Assembly (NCBI RefSeq): GCF_016901835.1
Contig: NZ_JACJKX010000015.1
Span: forward strand, 1-50,090
DNA: 50,090 nt
Direction of reading: 5' to 3'
Source: Parasutterella secunda
GTDB lineage: Bacteria > Pseudomonadota > Gammaproteobacteria > Burkholderiales > Burkholderiaceae_F
Numbering within the stretch: position 1 is the first letter of the stretch; every line of letters starts with the position of its first letter. A program made the position numbers and the translations under genes. The notes beneath the pieces are model-generated. The model had not been told where the DNA came from. It saw only the letters and a list, made by a program, of their open reading frames with translations, and did not search any database. Shown here piece after piece: positions 35,755 through 45,387 of this stretch.

Positions 35755-37908
35755 ATGAGAAAACTGAAAATTGCCGTCAGTGACACCTTAACCGGCGTAT
35801 TTGAATCCGTTCGCGACCAAGTACCGGTTTCCGAAGCGGATTGGATGGAAGTCTCCGCTGCGGTTTTAAGTGAAGCCGATTTGCAGGCTGGAAAACTTCA
35901 GGACATTGAGGCTTTGCATCTGAATATCCCGGTTTTTGCGGTTTCGCAAGGAAAGTCAACTTTACCGATGGACAAGCTCTACGGTGTGATTGACTGCAAT
36001 CCTACGAATAAAGCTTTTTACGGTCGACAGATTGACAATGCCGCTCAAAAGTATGAAAACGCGCTCTTACCGCCTTTTTTCGGTAGCTTGGAAAGTTACG
36101 TCGAGTCAGGCAACGTGCAGTTTGACTGTCCCGGGCACCAAGGTGGGGCATTTTTCAGGCGTCACCCGGCCGGGCGCGAGTTCTATAACTTTTTCGGCGA
36201 ATCCATTTTCCGCTCCGACCTCTGTAACGCCGACGTCTCCATGGGGGACTTGTTGATTCATGAAGGCGCACCGTGCGCTGCGCAAAAAGCGGCTGCAAAG
36301 GTCTATAACGCTGATAAGACTTACTTTGTTTTGAACGGGACGTCTGCTTCCAACAAAGTGGTTTTAAACGCCGTGTTGGCACCGGGTGATCTGGTGCTCT
36401 TTGACCGCAATAATCACAAATCCAATCATCACGGTGCCTTGCTTCAAGCCGGTGCGACGCCTGTTTACCTTGAAACGGCTCGAAACCCTTATGGCTTTAT
36501 CGGCGGCATTGATGCGCATTGCTTTAATGAAGAGTATTTGCGTGGCTTGGTGCGTGAAGTTGCTCCTGAAAAAGCCGAACTTAAGCGCCCCTTCCGTTTA
36601 GCGGTGATTCAATTGGGAACCTATGACGGCACGATTTATAACGCCCGTCAGGTTGTGGACTCGATCGGCCATCTTTGTGACTACATTCTCTTTGACTCCG
36701 CCTGGGTGGGCTACGAGCAGTTTATTCCGATGATGAAGGATTGCTCTCCGTTATTGCTTGAACTGGGACCGGACGATCCCGGCATTTTTGTGACGCAATC
36801 GGTGCATAAGCAACAGGCAGGTTTTTCTCAAACCTCCCAAATTCATAAAAAAGACAGCCATATCAAAGGTCAGGAACGTTACGTTCCGCACAAGCGCCTA
36901 AACAACGCTTTTATGATGCATGCCTCTACGAGCCCCTTCTATCCGCTGTTTGCAGCTTTGGATGTCAACGCTAAGATCCATGAGGGCGAGTTGGGTAAAG
37001 CCCTGTGGCTTGACTGCGTCAAGGTGGGGATTGAAGCCCGCAAGTTGCTTCTAAAAACTTGCCGCTATATCCGTCCGTTCGTGCCCGATACCGTAGACGG
37101 AAAACCGTGGGAAAACTATGACACGGAGGAAATGGCGCACGACTTGAAGTTCTTTGATTTCAAACCCGGCGAAAAATGGCATGCGTTTGAGGGATACGGG
37201 GACAAGCAATATTTCGTCGATCCCTGTAAGTTCCTGTTGACGACGCCCGGCATCGATACCGAAACCGGTGAGTATGAGGATTTCGGGGTTCCTGCGACCA
37301 TTCTCGCCAATTATCTGCGGGAAAATAATATCATTCCGGAAAAGTGTGATTTAAATTCCATTCTTTTCCTGATGACGCCTGCTGAAGACATGGCAAAAAT
37401 GACGCATTTGGTGGCTCAAATCAAACGTTTTGAAGAGTTGCTCGATGCGGATGCTCCCTTATCGGAAGTCTTGCCGAGTGTCTATGCGGCTCATGAAGAA
37501 CGTTATCGCGGTTATACCATCCGTCGGCTTTGCCAGGAAATGCACGATTTCTACAGAAGCCGTAATGTGAAGCAACTTCAAAAAGATATGTTCCGCAAGG
37601 CTCATTTCCCGAAGATGGCCATGCAACCGCAAGAGGCTCACTTTGAATTTATCCGCGGCCACGTGGAATTGGTGCCCTTGGAAAAAGCAGAAGGCCGTAT
37701 TGCTGCGGAAGGCGCTCTGCCTTATCCCCCGGGGGTGCTTTGCTGTGTGCCGGGTGAAGTATGGAGTGATGCCGTGCTGAAATACTTCCTGGCGCTCGAA
37801 GAGGGGATTAACCGGATGCCGGGTTTCTCTCCTGAACTTCAAGGGGTTTATATCCAGCAAGATCCCGACGGAAGAAAACGGGCTTACGGTTACGTGATCA
37901 GACGCTGA
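35755..37908 (+). CDS. speC: Ornithine decarboxylase (SpeC/SpeF type)
   Basis: This PLP-dependent fold-type I enzyme converts ornithine to putrescine and CO2, consuming a cytosolic proton. It has 717 residues, close to SpeC and SpeF. An N-terminal wing domain comes first. The core has FDCPGHQGGAFFRRHPAGRE, CNADVSMGDLLIHEG, FDRNNHKSNHHGAL and the Schiff-base Lys in SVHKQQAG (K352). The region QLGTYDGTIYNARQV matches ornithine rather than lysine or arginine decarboxylases. No potE antiporter is next to it, so acid-stress use (SpeF-type) versus biosynthesis (SpeC-type) is undecided. A strong terminator follows. Confidence 0.92.
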   Translation: MRKLKIAVSDTLTGVFESVRDQVPVSEADWMEVSAAVLSEADLQAGKLQDIEALHLNIPVFAVSQGKSTLPMDKLYGVIDCNPTNKAFYGRQIDNAAQKYENALLPPFFGSLESYVESGNVQFDCPGHQGGAFFRRHPAGREFYNFFGESIFRSDLCNADVSMGDLLIHEGAPCAAQKAAAKVYNADKTYFVLNGTSASNKVVLNAVLAPGDLVLFDRNNHKSNHHGALLQAGATPVYLETARNPYGFIGGIDAHCFNEEYLRGLVREVAPEKAELKRPFRLAVIQLGTYDGTIYNARQVVDSIGHLCDYILFDSAWVGYEQFIPMMKDCSPLLLELGPDDPGIFVTQSVHKQQAGFSQTSQIHKKDSHIKGQERYVPHKRLNNAFMMHASTSPFYPLFAALDVNAKIHEGELGKALWLDCVKVGIEARKLLLKTCRYIRPFVPDTVDGKPWENYDTEEMAHDLKFFDFKPGEKWHAFEGYGDKQYFVDPCKFLLTTPGIDTETGEYEDFGVPATILANYLRENNIIPEKCDLNSILFLMTPAEDMAKMTHLVAQIKRFEELLDADAPLSEVLPSVYAAHEERYRGYTIRRLCQEMHDFYRSRNVKQLQKDMFRKAHFPKMAMQPQEAHFEFIRGHVELVPLEKAEGRIAAEGALPYPPGVLCCVPGEVWSDAVLKYFLALEEGINRMPGFSPELQGVYIQQDPDGRKRAYGYVIRR

Positions 37909-37923
37909 TGCCTGAGATTTTTT

Positions 37924-37957
37924 AAGCGGTTCAATGGAAAGCGAACCGCTTTTTTTA
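37924..37957 (+). terminator. Rho-independent terminator of the ornithine decarboxylase gene
   Basis: AAGCGGTTC (37924-37932) pairs perfectly with GAACCGCTT (37943-37951) across a 10-nt loop, followed by a run of T's to 37957. It is 15 bases after the stop codon. Confidence 0.92.
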
Positions 37958-38062
37958 CAGGTGCAGATGAGTTGTTTGCCGGCAAAAATCAGTTAAGAAA
38001 ATGTTATATCCTTATTGTTTTAAATTGTCGACAAAAATAATTCTTTGATTTTTAGTGCTGTT

Positions 38063-39401
38063 ATGAAGAAAGTTTTTTAAGGGAACATTTTTGGCTGTTG
38101 TCCTGGCTTTGAGTGCCGGCACGGCTGCGCTCTATCCCTCGGCAACTATTTATGCCGCACAAAGTCCGATCGTTTCCGATCAGGAGGTCCGGTCGTATCA
38201 TCCTGCCACACAACGGCTTGTGCAGATGCTTGAAAAAGACACGCAATTGAAAGCATTGTTAGAAAAGTCGATTGCTCAAGCAGCGAAAATCAATCCGGAT
38301 CCTCAAACTAATCCTGCTCAAAATCTCAAAGCTTATATTGAGTATGTCAATTGGGCAGAAACCGCGATGCCGTGGGCTATTTTGCCAGGAGTTGAGAAGA
38401 ACCATCCTTCAATCTACAACCGCATTGACCAGAGCCTGAACTATTTTTATTTTGTAAACGATCAACCCTTATCCGAACTTCAGAATAAAGGGCTTTACAT
38501 TCCGTCTGTACAGTATCTGGAACCATACCGCTCCTGGTTGATTGATTTTGTGAAAAGTTACGGTCAATTTCTCTCTACCGATCAGTCTTGGAACGATGAG
38601 TATCTGGCTATCGCAAAAACGGATGACCGTTTTGGGTTACAGACCGGTGAATATGAAAGTCCTTCAAATTGGAAAAGCTTCAATGATTTCTTTGTTCGAC
38701 GCTTAGCCGATCCCGACAAGCGCCCGACTGCCTCAGGCGGTGATGACAGTGTTGTGGTTTTCCCGGGTGACTCTGTAGCCCAGGGCGTCTGGTCGATCGG
38801 AAAAGACAATACCCTGCATTCTCTGATAAAGGGGCCTGTCGGGCAACCGGAATTTGTACAGGTGAAGTCAAAGCTCTTTACGAGCGTTGGTGAGCTGATG
38901 GGACCGAGCCGCTATCGTGAGGCGTTTGCAGGCGGCACGATGACGCATACCTTTTTAGATGTTTACGATTACCATCGATTCCATTTTCCGGTAACAGGTA
39001 CGATCAAAGAGGTTTTGAAAATTGAGGGCGACACTGCAGTCGGGGGTTTTATCACTTGGGAGCCTTCTTCCAAATCGTATGTTTTGAATGCCTCGATTCC
39101 CGGCTGGCAGATGATTGAAACGCGTGCCCTTATAGTACTCGACACCGAGAAATATGGTCTGGTTGCAGTGCTGCCCATCGGTATGAGTCAGATATCTTCC
39201 GTTGAATTGGAAAAATCGGTGAAGGTGGGCGCCCGTGTTAAAAAAGGTGATCCGTTGGGTTGTTTCCTTTTCGGGGGCAGCGACATTGTGATGCTTTTCC
39301 AAAAAGGCGTGGATTTTGAGTTGACAGTGCCTCAAAAAGACGGTCGCTATGAGCACCGATTGATGGGACAAGAGTACGGAAGATTGTCTATTCAGAGATA
39401 G
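38063..39401 (+). pseudogene. Exported phosphatidylserine decarboxylase homologue, start region frameshifted by one T
   Basis: The body (436 residues from a TTG at 38091) has PSD-family motifs: FNDFFVRRL, VYDYHRFHFPVTG, IETRALIVL, PIGMSQISSV, and the self-processing site FGGSD (S397 would give the pyruvoyl group; most PSDs have GST). An N-terminal export signal is unusual, because PSDs normally sit on the inner face of the inner membrane. The ATG at 38063 reads MKKVF then stops at TAA (38078-38080). Deleting one T of the T6 tract (38073-38078) fuses MKKVFKGTFLAVVLALSAGT to the body and gives a proper signal peptide. As written, only the TTG start with AAGGGA upstream gives a product, and its signal lacks positive charges. 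This could be phase variation, a real mutation or a sequencing error. Confidence 0.7.
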
Positions 39402-39484
39402 ATTTTGAATTCGTCATAGGAGGTGATGATCAGGCCGGCAACAGCTGACTTTGTCAACACCCCCTTTTCTATGAGGAAAAACGG

Positions 39485-40762
39485 TTATTGTTTTCCATTT
39501 ATTAATTTCGCGAAACTGATAAACGTGTTAAATGCAACCGGAAGGTTTGTTTCATCCTGGATGTCAAAATCCGGACGGTGATGCCCCTTGTGTTCGCAAC
39601 CGTAGAGGAAAAAGCCGGCCTGACCGCCGTGAGAGGCAACTTTGCGAATGAGCCAAGAACAGTCTTCGGAGCCGGTAGGAGCATGAAAGCGCGGCAAAAT
39701 CTTAACGCCTTTAACCTCTGACATCGCTTTTTCCAGTTTGTCAAAAATTTCAGGACAAACCACCAAGGTTGAGGATTCTCCAACCCGCTTAATTTTGGCT
39801 GTGACCTGATAGGCTTTTTCTACGCCTTCGATGATATATTCGACATTTTCAGCCATGAAATCGTTGACTTCCTGAGTTTCACCGCGAACTTCCATTTGCA
39901 TCATGGCGTGCGCAGCCACAATATTACGACCTTCGCCGGCAACGAGTTTGCCGACTGCAACACGCGAGTCACCGTCACCGTGGCGAGGAATGCCTTGAAT
40001 CATCATGGTGGCGCAGGCTGCGGCCACCAAGGCGCTGTGACCTTTGTGGGGAGCGTTGCCTGCGTGAGCTTCCAACCCCGTGAAATGAATATCAAATTTG
40101 GTGGAGGCTAAAAAGCCGCCGTCCTGCACACAGATTTCACCGCTGTGCAAAGCACCGCCCACGTGGCTGCCCACAAGCCAATCGACATCGTCAACGATGC
40201 CGGACTCGGACATGGGACGAGCGCCTCTCACACCTTCTTCTGCCGGTTGGAATAAAACTTTAAATTTTCCGCAAAGTCCTTCTTTGTGGTCCGAGAGCCA
40301 ATGAGCTACAGCAAGACCGACGGCGGTATGTCCGTCATGGCCGCAGGCATGCATAATGCCTGGGCGTTCGCTTGCAAAACCTAAGCGGGTCGGTTCGTGC
40401 GAACTATCGTCAGATTCCCTTACGGGTAAGGCGTCCATGTCACAGCGAAAGGCGGTGACGGGACCCGGACGGCCCGTATCAATGATAGCGACGGCTCCGG
40501 TGTACCCTTCAGTTTTTTCAATGAAGCTTTCCGGTACTCCATGCTTGATGGCGCGGGCGATGGCATCTTTTACTTCCGTTTCATCGCGGCCCATCACGAA
40601 GTCAGGATTAATGACCTTCGTGCCGGTGAGGTACGGAATGCCCCAGCGTTCAAGGTGGTTGCAGACATTCCACATCGTTTCAAACTCTGTCCAACCGAGT
40701 TCAGGTCTGCGATGGATCGCACGGCGGGTTTCAATTATCTCTTGAATATAGTTTTCGGACAT
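39485..40762 (-). CDS. M20 family amidohydrolase, AbgA-like (aminobenzoyl-glutamate hydrolase subunit A type)
   Basis: This 425-residue cytosolic metallopeptidase homologue has metal-site motifs IMHACGHDGH, FQPAEEGVRG, a His in GSHVGG and the C-terminal GHHRPDFD. The stretch TGSEDCSWLIRKVASHGGQAGFF closely resembles AbgA, which with AbgB cleaves p-aminobenzoyl-glutamate from folate breakdown. The insertion after the N-terminal helix (about 45-85) also fits that branch. No abgB or abgT is adjacent, so the substrate may be another N-acyl amino acid. A good AGGAG ribosome site precedes the ATG. Confidence 0.85.
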   Translation of the reverse strand: MSENYIQEIIETRRAIHRRPELGWTEFETMWNVCNHLERWGIPYLTGTKVINPDFVMGRDETEVKDAIARAIKHGVPESFIEKTEGYTGAVAIIDTGRPGPVTAFRCDMDALPVRESDDSSHEPTRLGFASERPGIMHACGHDGHTAVGLAVAHWLSDHKEGLCGKFKVLFQPAEEGVRGARPMSESGIVDDVDWLVGSHVGGALHSGEICVQDGGFLASTKFDIHFTGLEAHAGNAPHKGHSALVAAACATMMIQGIPRHGDGDSRVAVGKLVAGEGRNIVAAHAMMQMEVRGETQEVNDFMAENVEYIIEGVEKAYQVTAKIKRVGESSTLVVCPEIFDKLEKAMSEVKGVKILPRFHAPTGSEDCSWLIRKVASHGGQAGFFLYGCEHKGHHRPDFDIQDETNLPVAFNTFISFAKLINGKQ

Positions 40763-40850
40763 GTTGATTCTCCTTTCAATGTACGATCAATTATGACGAG
40801 AAGGCCGTGAAAAACAACCTGTAGAAACCGTCGGTGAGTTAACTGAGTTG

Positions 40851-40877
40851 AAAAAAGGGCGACTGTTCGATCGCCCC
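40851..40877 (-). terminator. Rho-independent terminator of the exported unknown protein gene
   Basis: GGGCGA (40857-40862) pairs with TCGCCC (40871-40876) across an 8-nt loop. On the minus strand the stem is followed by six T's. It lies just after the stop codon of the gene ending at 40884. Confidence 0.8.
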
Positions 40878-40883
40878 TTGGAA

Positions 40884-41897
40884 CTATTTCAAAGCCTTTT
40901 GAATACTCTCGGCGGCTGTTTTATTAAACCGATACTGATTGTCGGTAAAGGATTTATTAGCATGCAGAATTCGTCCGGGCAGAACCTGGGCATGAGGCTT
41001 TTTCACTTCAATGAAGGCAAAATCCAAAGCGCCGCTTTCACTTGAGTGAATGCCGATGTCGCGGCGGTCGATGTTTTGCGGGAAATTGAGCGCAAGAACT
41101 TTTGTTCCGTTAATGGTTTGGATTTTGTAGGTGCCGTTGGCTACCTTGGGACCGTCCACCTCACAGAATACTTTGCCACGTTTTGCTTCATAAATTTCGA
41201 TAGTGCCGCTGTTGCCTTTTCTGTTAGTGAAACGAATTGCATAGGGTTGAGAGCCGGAGCGTTTTTCGTACCGCAGGCAGTTAGGGATTTTTCCGGAAAA
41301 AGCCTTCACGAATCCCTCAACGGTTTTTTGTCCCGTAAAAATATTGATTTCAGGGACAACGAGTTCAGTACGCAGACTGGTGATGACGGGTTCATACGCA
41401 ATGGAACCGGCCGGGAATTTACTCCAGCGCGAGACTTTTTCAGACAATTTCGTCTCTTTGCCGTTTTGTAATCTCAGGTAGGAAGAAATCGATTGTTCCG
41501 ATACATCATAAGCTTTGAGCTGAACCGCAAGGCCGCTCGCATTACCACGTCGAGTGAGGTTAATTTTGTTGCCTGAAACCGCCCGAGCGGAATTGGGGGA
41601 AATCGGGCGTTGGAGTACCCCGTTTCTGACGGTCCAATCCCGAGTGGTGCCATAGGAAAAATATTTGGGTGAATTTTTGGAGTATTCACTGATCAGACGA
41701 TAGGTTTGACCGGTCTTTTTCCCCAGTTTATGCAGACTTTGGTTTTGATCGTAGAAATGGTACACACCGGTCTGAAAAGCACTCAGGGTACTGATATGAG
41801 GCAAAGCCTTCAGATCGTCTGTCTGAGCGGCGGCGCAGACACCGGCCAATGTTAATCCAAGGACAGCACAGGTACTTAGTTTGGAAAAAGAAGACAT
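40884..41897 (-). CDS. Exported protein of unknown function
   Basis: I do not recognise a family. The 337-residue product begins at the ATG at 41897 with a Sec signal (MSSFSKLSTCAVLGLTLAGV then CAAAQ), probably cleaved after AAA at 24. A TTG at 41915 would add six residues and is less likely. The mature protein is basic and lacks membrane helices, so it is periplasmic or secreted. It looks beta-rich (RLISEYSKNSPKYFSYG, NGTYKIQTINGTKVLALNFPQN). The C-terminal segment (about 215-290, GTIEIYEAKRGKVFCEVDG) resembles a lipocalin- or META-like domain in pattern only. It is monocistronic with its own terminator, between AbgA-like and tRNA genes. Confidence 0.75.
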   Translation of the reverse strand: MSSFSKLSTCAVLGLTLAGVCAAAQTDDLKALPHISTLSAFQTGVYHFYDQNQSLHKLGKKTGQTYRLISEYSKNSPKYFSYGTTRDWTVRNGVLQRPISPNSARAVSGNKINLTRRGNASGLAVQLKAYDVSEQSISSYLRLQNGKETKLSEKVSRWSKFPAGSIAYEPVITSLRTELVVPEINIFTGQKTVEGFVKAFSGKIPNCLRYEKRSGSQPYAIRFTNRKGNSGTIEIYEAKRGKVFCEVDGPKVANGTYKIQTINGTKVLALNFPQNIDRRDIGIHSSESGALDFAFIEVKKPHAQVLPGRILHANKSFTDNQYRFNKTAAESIQKALK

Positions 41898-42011
41898 GGG
41901 ACAAACCTTAGGCAAGACAATTAAGAACGCCTAGATTATAGGTTAAGCAGCCGGGGAAAAATGTTTCTGTTAGTTTCTGAAAAATGAGAGGAAAGAGGAA
42001 GCGAAAGAAAA

Positions 42012-42088
<77 letters not shown>

Positions 42089-42148
42089 TTCCTTTTCTTG
42101 AAAGGAGTAGTGATTTTAAAGCAAAGCGCCTTTTTGTGCGAATTTGCC

Positions 42149-43135
42149 TCAGAGCAATTCTTTCTTCCAACCGAAATGAGATTCGGTTTTGAGTTTGCAG
42201 TTTTCATAAATAAAACGAGTCGCATTCAAATAGTCGTCCATTGATTTGGCTTTATAGATGGCTTTGACCGCGCGCTCGGCATTTTCAAAAAGATTGTGTT
42301 GGAAAAACCAATATTCTTTCATTCGCATGAGAGCATTTTTAACGTTGCCGAAAGCAACGCAGTAACTCTCAAGCAGGGCATCGTAGTACGTTTGAATTTC
42401 TTCTAAGGTAGCAGGCGCTCCGCCCTTTGCTTTTCTGAAAAGAGCCGGATCGGCCATCAGGGCTCTTCCCACCATGATATGAGCAAGCGGAGCATACTGT
42501 GATCGTACTTTTTCAATGTCGCCGACAGTAATGACATCACCGTTGTAGCCCACAGGCATTTTCAGACAATGAAAGTATTGCCTGAAAACGTTTTCTCGGA
42601 CATCACCCTTATAGAAATCGCTTCTCACGCGTGGATGAATGGTGAGCGATTTCATCTGCGGATAGTGGTTATAGACGTCAGCCAACAGATCAAACTCATT
42701 TTCGTCTGACCAACCGAGTCGGGTTTTCAGAGAAATCGCGATGGGAAGATCGGCATTAAAAATTTTGTCCAGAAAGTGCTGCAGCTCTGCGGGTTCGCGT
42801 AAAAAGCCGGAATCTTTCCCTTTGGCAACGACGGTTCCGGCCGGGCAACCCAGGTTGAGGTTCACTTCATCGTACCCGAGATCGGCAAGAGCCCGGGCAG
42901 CCCAAAGAAAATCTTCCGTGCGCCTCGTCAAAAGTTGAGGGACGACCCTGATGCCCAGATTGATGTCCGGGGCAAGCTCCCGCATTTGACGATCGGTAAA
43001 ACGAGGCAATGTTGTCGGTGTGATAAACGGGAGATAATAGCTGTCCGCTGCTCCGAAAAAATGAGCATGTACCCGTCTGAATGGAAAGCCTGTGAGGCCT
43101 TCCATCGGGGCGACAACCAGTAAAGGTGAGACCAT
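42149..43135 (-). CDS. tRNA-dihydrouridine synthase family protein
   Basis: This 328-residue FMN enzyme reduces specific uridines in tRNA to dihydrouridine. Family motifs are VVAPMEGLTGFPFRR at the N-terminus (FMN phosphate site), EVNLNLGCP with catalytic Cys97 followed by AGTVVAKGKDSGFL, ISLKTRLGW, LTIHPRVR, YNGDVIT and IMVGRALMADP. A C-terminal helical domain for tRNA binding is present. It is not close enough to DusA, DusB or DusC to pick one. Its ATG follows the AGCS transporter stop codon directly with no gap, so translation is coupled. Confidence 0.93.
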   Translation of the reverse strand: MVSPLLVVAPMEGLTGFPFRRVHAHFFGAADSYYLPFITPTTLPRFTDRQMRELAPDINLGIRVVPQLLTRRTEDFLWAARALADLGYDEVNLNLGCPAGTVVAKGKDSGFLREPAELQHFLDKIFNADLPIAISLKTRLGWSDENEFDLLADVYNHYPQMKSLTIHPRVRSDFYKGDVRENVFRQYFHCLKMPVGYNGDVITVGDIEKVRSQYAPLAHIMVGRALMADPALFRKAKGGAPATLEEIQTYYDALLESYCVAFGNVKNALMRMKEYWFFQHNLFENAERAVKAIYKAKSMDDYLNATRFIYENCKLKTESHFGWKKELL

Positions 43136-44503
43136 TTAGTCGATTCCGGCTTTTTTAAGTTTCTTTTCAAAATCTTTAAGCGATGCTCCGACGACTTTAT
43201 GCAAAAGAACAAGAGCAATCACGTTGGGGATCACCATGATACCGTTAAAGAAGTCCGAAAGGGTCCAGACGAGATTAACGTGCGTAACAGCTCCCAAAAC
43301 CAAGAAAGCACAGACGATTACACGATAGAGGAAAATGCCTCGACCGTGAAAGAGGTAGCGGACATTTTGTTCGCTGAAGAAATACCAGGCAATAATCGTT
43401 GAATAAGCAAAAAAGAATAAGCAAACCGCGACAAACTGCACACCGATGCTGCCCAAACCGACGTTGTAGGCTTTTTGAGTGAGTTCAATGCCGGTGGTGT
43501 TAAAGTCCATGACGCCGGTGACCAGGATAACCAACACGGTGAAAGTGACGATGAGAACCGTGGTAAAGACACCGAAAATAGCGACTAGTCCTTGTTCGGC
43601 CGGGTGTTCGACTTTAGCGACGGCGTGAGCATGAGGCGTGGTACCCATACCGGCTTCGTTAGAGAACAAACCGCGGGCAACACCGAACTGCATGGCTTTG
43701 GCGACAGTCAGACCGAGAGCACCGCCACCGACCGCTTCGGGATTAAAGGCGGCTGTAAAAATCAGATCAAAGGCCGGAAGAATCTGATCGTAGTGGCAAA
43801 CCAGAACGTAGCTTCCGCCGATGAGGTAAAGACCGGCCATAAAGGGAACGAGTTTTTCCGTGACACTGGCAAGACTGGCCATGCCGCCGAACATCACAAG
43901 GCCTGACAAAATCGCCACGCCGATGCCTGAAACTAAAAGCGGTACATCAAAAGCATGATTTAAGGCTTGAGAGACAGTATTGGATTGAACGAGACTACCC
44001 ATACAGCCCATTGTGATGATGGCAACCGCAGAAAAGAAAATGGCCATGGGTTTGAATTTCGGTCCTAAGCCCAGGGAAATATAAAAGGCAGGGCCGCCCA
44101 CAACGCGGTTATTTTCGCCTGTTGCTTTATAGGTCTGAGCTAAAACGGCTTCAGCAAAAATCGTCGCCATACCGAAAAAGGCAGCGACCCAAAGCCAAAA
44201 AAGAGCACCGGGGCCACCCGCCACAATGGCGGTGGCGGCGCCGGCTACGTTACCCGTGCCGACTTGAGCAGCTACGGCTGTCGCCAATGCCTGAAAGGAA
44301 CTCATACCGCTTTGGTCGGCGCGCTTACCGAAAAGCGTGGCGTTATTAAAGAGAAATTTAAGGGCGACAGGAAAAAGTCTAACTTGGACAAAGCGCAGTT
44401 TGATCGTATAAAAAATCCCCGTTCCGCACAAAAGCGGGATCAGAACGAACACGCCCCAAAGATAACTATTGATACCGCTGAATAAATTATTCAAAAACTC
44501 CAT
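43136..44503 (-). CDS. Sodium:alanine/glycine symporter family protein (AGCS)
   Basis: This 455-residue inner-membrane transporter with about ten to eleven helices couples Na+ (or H+) to uptake of alanine, glycine or related amino acids. Family motifs are SSFQALATAVAAQVGTGNVAGAATAIVAGGPGALFWLWVAAFFGMAT and GLFSNEAGMGTTPHAHA. The ATG at 44503 is preferred over a TTG at 44533, as it gives the usual short N-terminus (MEFLNNLFSGINSYLWG). The dihydrouridine synthase gene starts immediately after its stop. Confidence 0.93.
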   Translation of the reverse strand: MEFLNNLFSGINSYLWGVFVLIPLLCGTGIFYTIKLRFVQVRLFPVALKFLFNNATLFGKRADQSGMSSFQALATAVAAQVGTGNVAGAATAIVAGGPGALFWLWVAAFFGMATIFAEAVLAQTYKATGENNRVVGGPAFYISLGLGPKFKPMAIFFSAVAIITMGCMGSLVQSNTVSQALNHAFDVPLLVSGIGVAILSGLVMFGGMASLASVTEKLVPFMAGLYLIGGSYVLVCHYDQILPAFDLIFTAAFNPEAVGGGALGLTVAKAMQFGVARGLFSNEAGMGTTPHAHAVAKVEHPAEQGLVAIFGVFTTVLIVTFTVLVILVTGVMDFNTTGIELTQKAYNVGLGSIGVQFVAVCLFFFAYSTIIAWYFFSEQNVRYLFHGRGIFLYRVIVCAFLVLGAVTHVNLVWTLSDFFNGIMVIPNVIALVLLHKVVGASLKDFEKKLKKAGID

Positions 44504-44671
44504 TTTTACCCCGGTAACAGAATGAGTAGTCAAAAATAATTAATAAGCCGGCCGAATCAATGAATCGCCAAGCTCAGAGGTGCAAAGTCGAGCTGAGGAG
44601 GGCTAGGAAGGTTATGAGGGAAATAGCCGGCACGATATAGCAAGTCTGATTTGCCATTCTAACAACGAAAA

Positions 44672-44716
44672 TCGCCGATACGGCTTTTGCTCTAGGCAAA
44701 AACCAGTATTCGGCGA
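44672..44716 (-). terminator. Probable terminator downstream of leuD
   Basis: A long imperfect stem-loop has an outer pair TCGCCGA (44672-44678) against TCGGCGA (44710-44716) and an inner TTTTGC against GCAAAA pair. On the minus strand it is followed by TTTTCG. It lies about 28 bases after the leuD stop. The remaining stretch (44504-44671) before the AGCS start holds no gene that I can see. Confidence 0.65.
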
Positions 44717-44743
44717 CAAAAAAAGGCAATTTTAAGATGAATT

Positions 44744-45385
44744 TCAACGATTTCTTGTGTATTGACCCGCCAAATTGCTCATCCAGGGAAAGGCTTTTTC
44801 GTGTTCAGTCTTAAAGCGTTTGATGAGATCGATATCTTTCATCGTTGCCTCAAGCATATCCAGACCTTCGAGCAACATCGTTTGATGGCGCTGCGCAATA
44901 AAAAAGGACCAGACTTTTGAATCATCTTCGGATCGAATCTGCGCTTTTTCAACATCCACTGTGAGCTTAACGGCATGGTTATCGGAAAGATACTCAAAAA
45001 TTTCCTGAGCATCGTCAGAGGTGACTTTTGCAGCAAGCAAACCGTTGTTAAAGCAGTTCGAATAAAAGATTTCTCCGAACCCCGTCGCAATGACAACTCG
45101 GATACCGTACTGCATCAGACCCCAAACGGCATGCTCTCTACTGGATCCGCAGCCGAAATTGGGACCTGCCATGATGATTTGTGTATTTTCAAAGCCCGGT
45201 TTGTTGAGCACAAATTCCGGATTGGTGCTTCCGTTGGGTAAATGACGGAGGTTGTATAAAAGGCCTTTATCCAAACCTGACTTATCAATGCCACGCAAAA
45301 ACTGCTTGGGCATCAATTGATCGGTGTCCATATTATCGACATTGATCGGGGCGGCTACGGCCGTTAACGAAATGAGTTTTTCCAT
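44744..45385 (-). CDS. leuD: 3-isopropylmalate dehydratase small subunit
   Basis: LeuD pairs with LeuC to isomerise 2-isopropylmalate to 3-isopropylmalate in leucine synthesis. It has 213 residues, the normal length. Motifs are NVDNMDTDQLMPKQFLRG at the N-terminus and GPNFGCGSSREHAVWGL, the swivelling-domain signature, then RVVIATGFGEIFYSNCFNNGLL. It begins two bases after leuC ends, so the two are translated together. leuB, which often comes next, is missing here. Confidence 0.97.
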   Translation of the reverse strand: MEKLISLTAVAAPINVDNMDTDQLMPKQFLRGIDKSGLDKGLLYNLRHLPNGSTNPEFVLNKPGFENTQIIMAGPNFGCGSSREHAVWGLMQYGIRVVIATGFGEIFYSNCFNNGLLAAKVTSDDAQEIFEYLSDNHAVKLTVDVEKAQIRSEDDSKVWSFFIAQRHQTMLLEGLDMLEATMKDIDLIKRFKTEHEKAFPWMSNLAGQYTRNR

Positions 45386-45387
45386 GA

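Noticed and set aside
39417-39590. Possible small ORF after the PSD-like gene behind AGGAGGTG
   Set aside because: The Shine-Dalgarno-like sequence is only two to five bases from the candidate ATGs, the frame runs antisense into the AbgA-like gene, and the product has no features.
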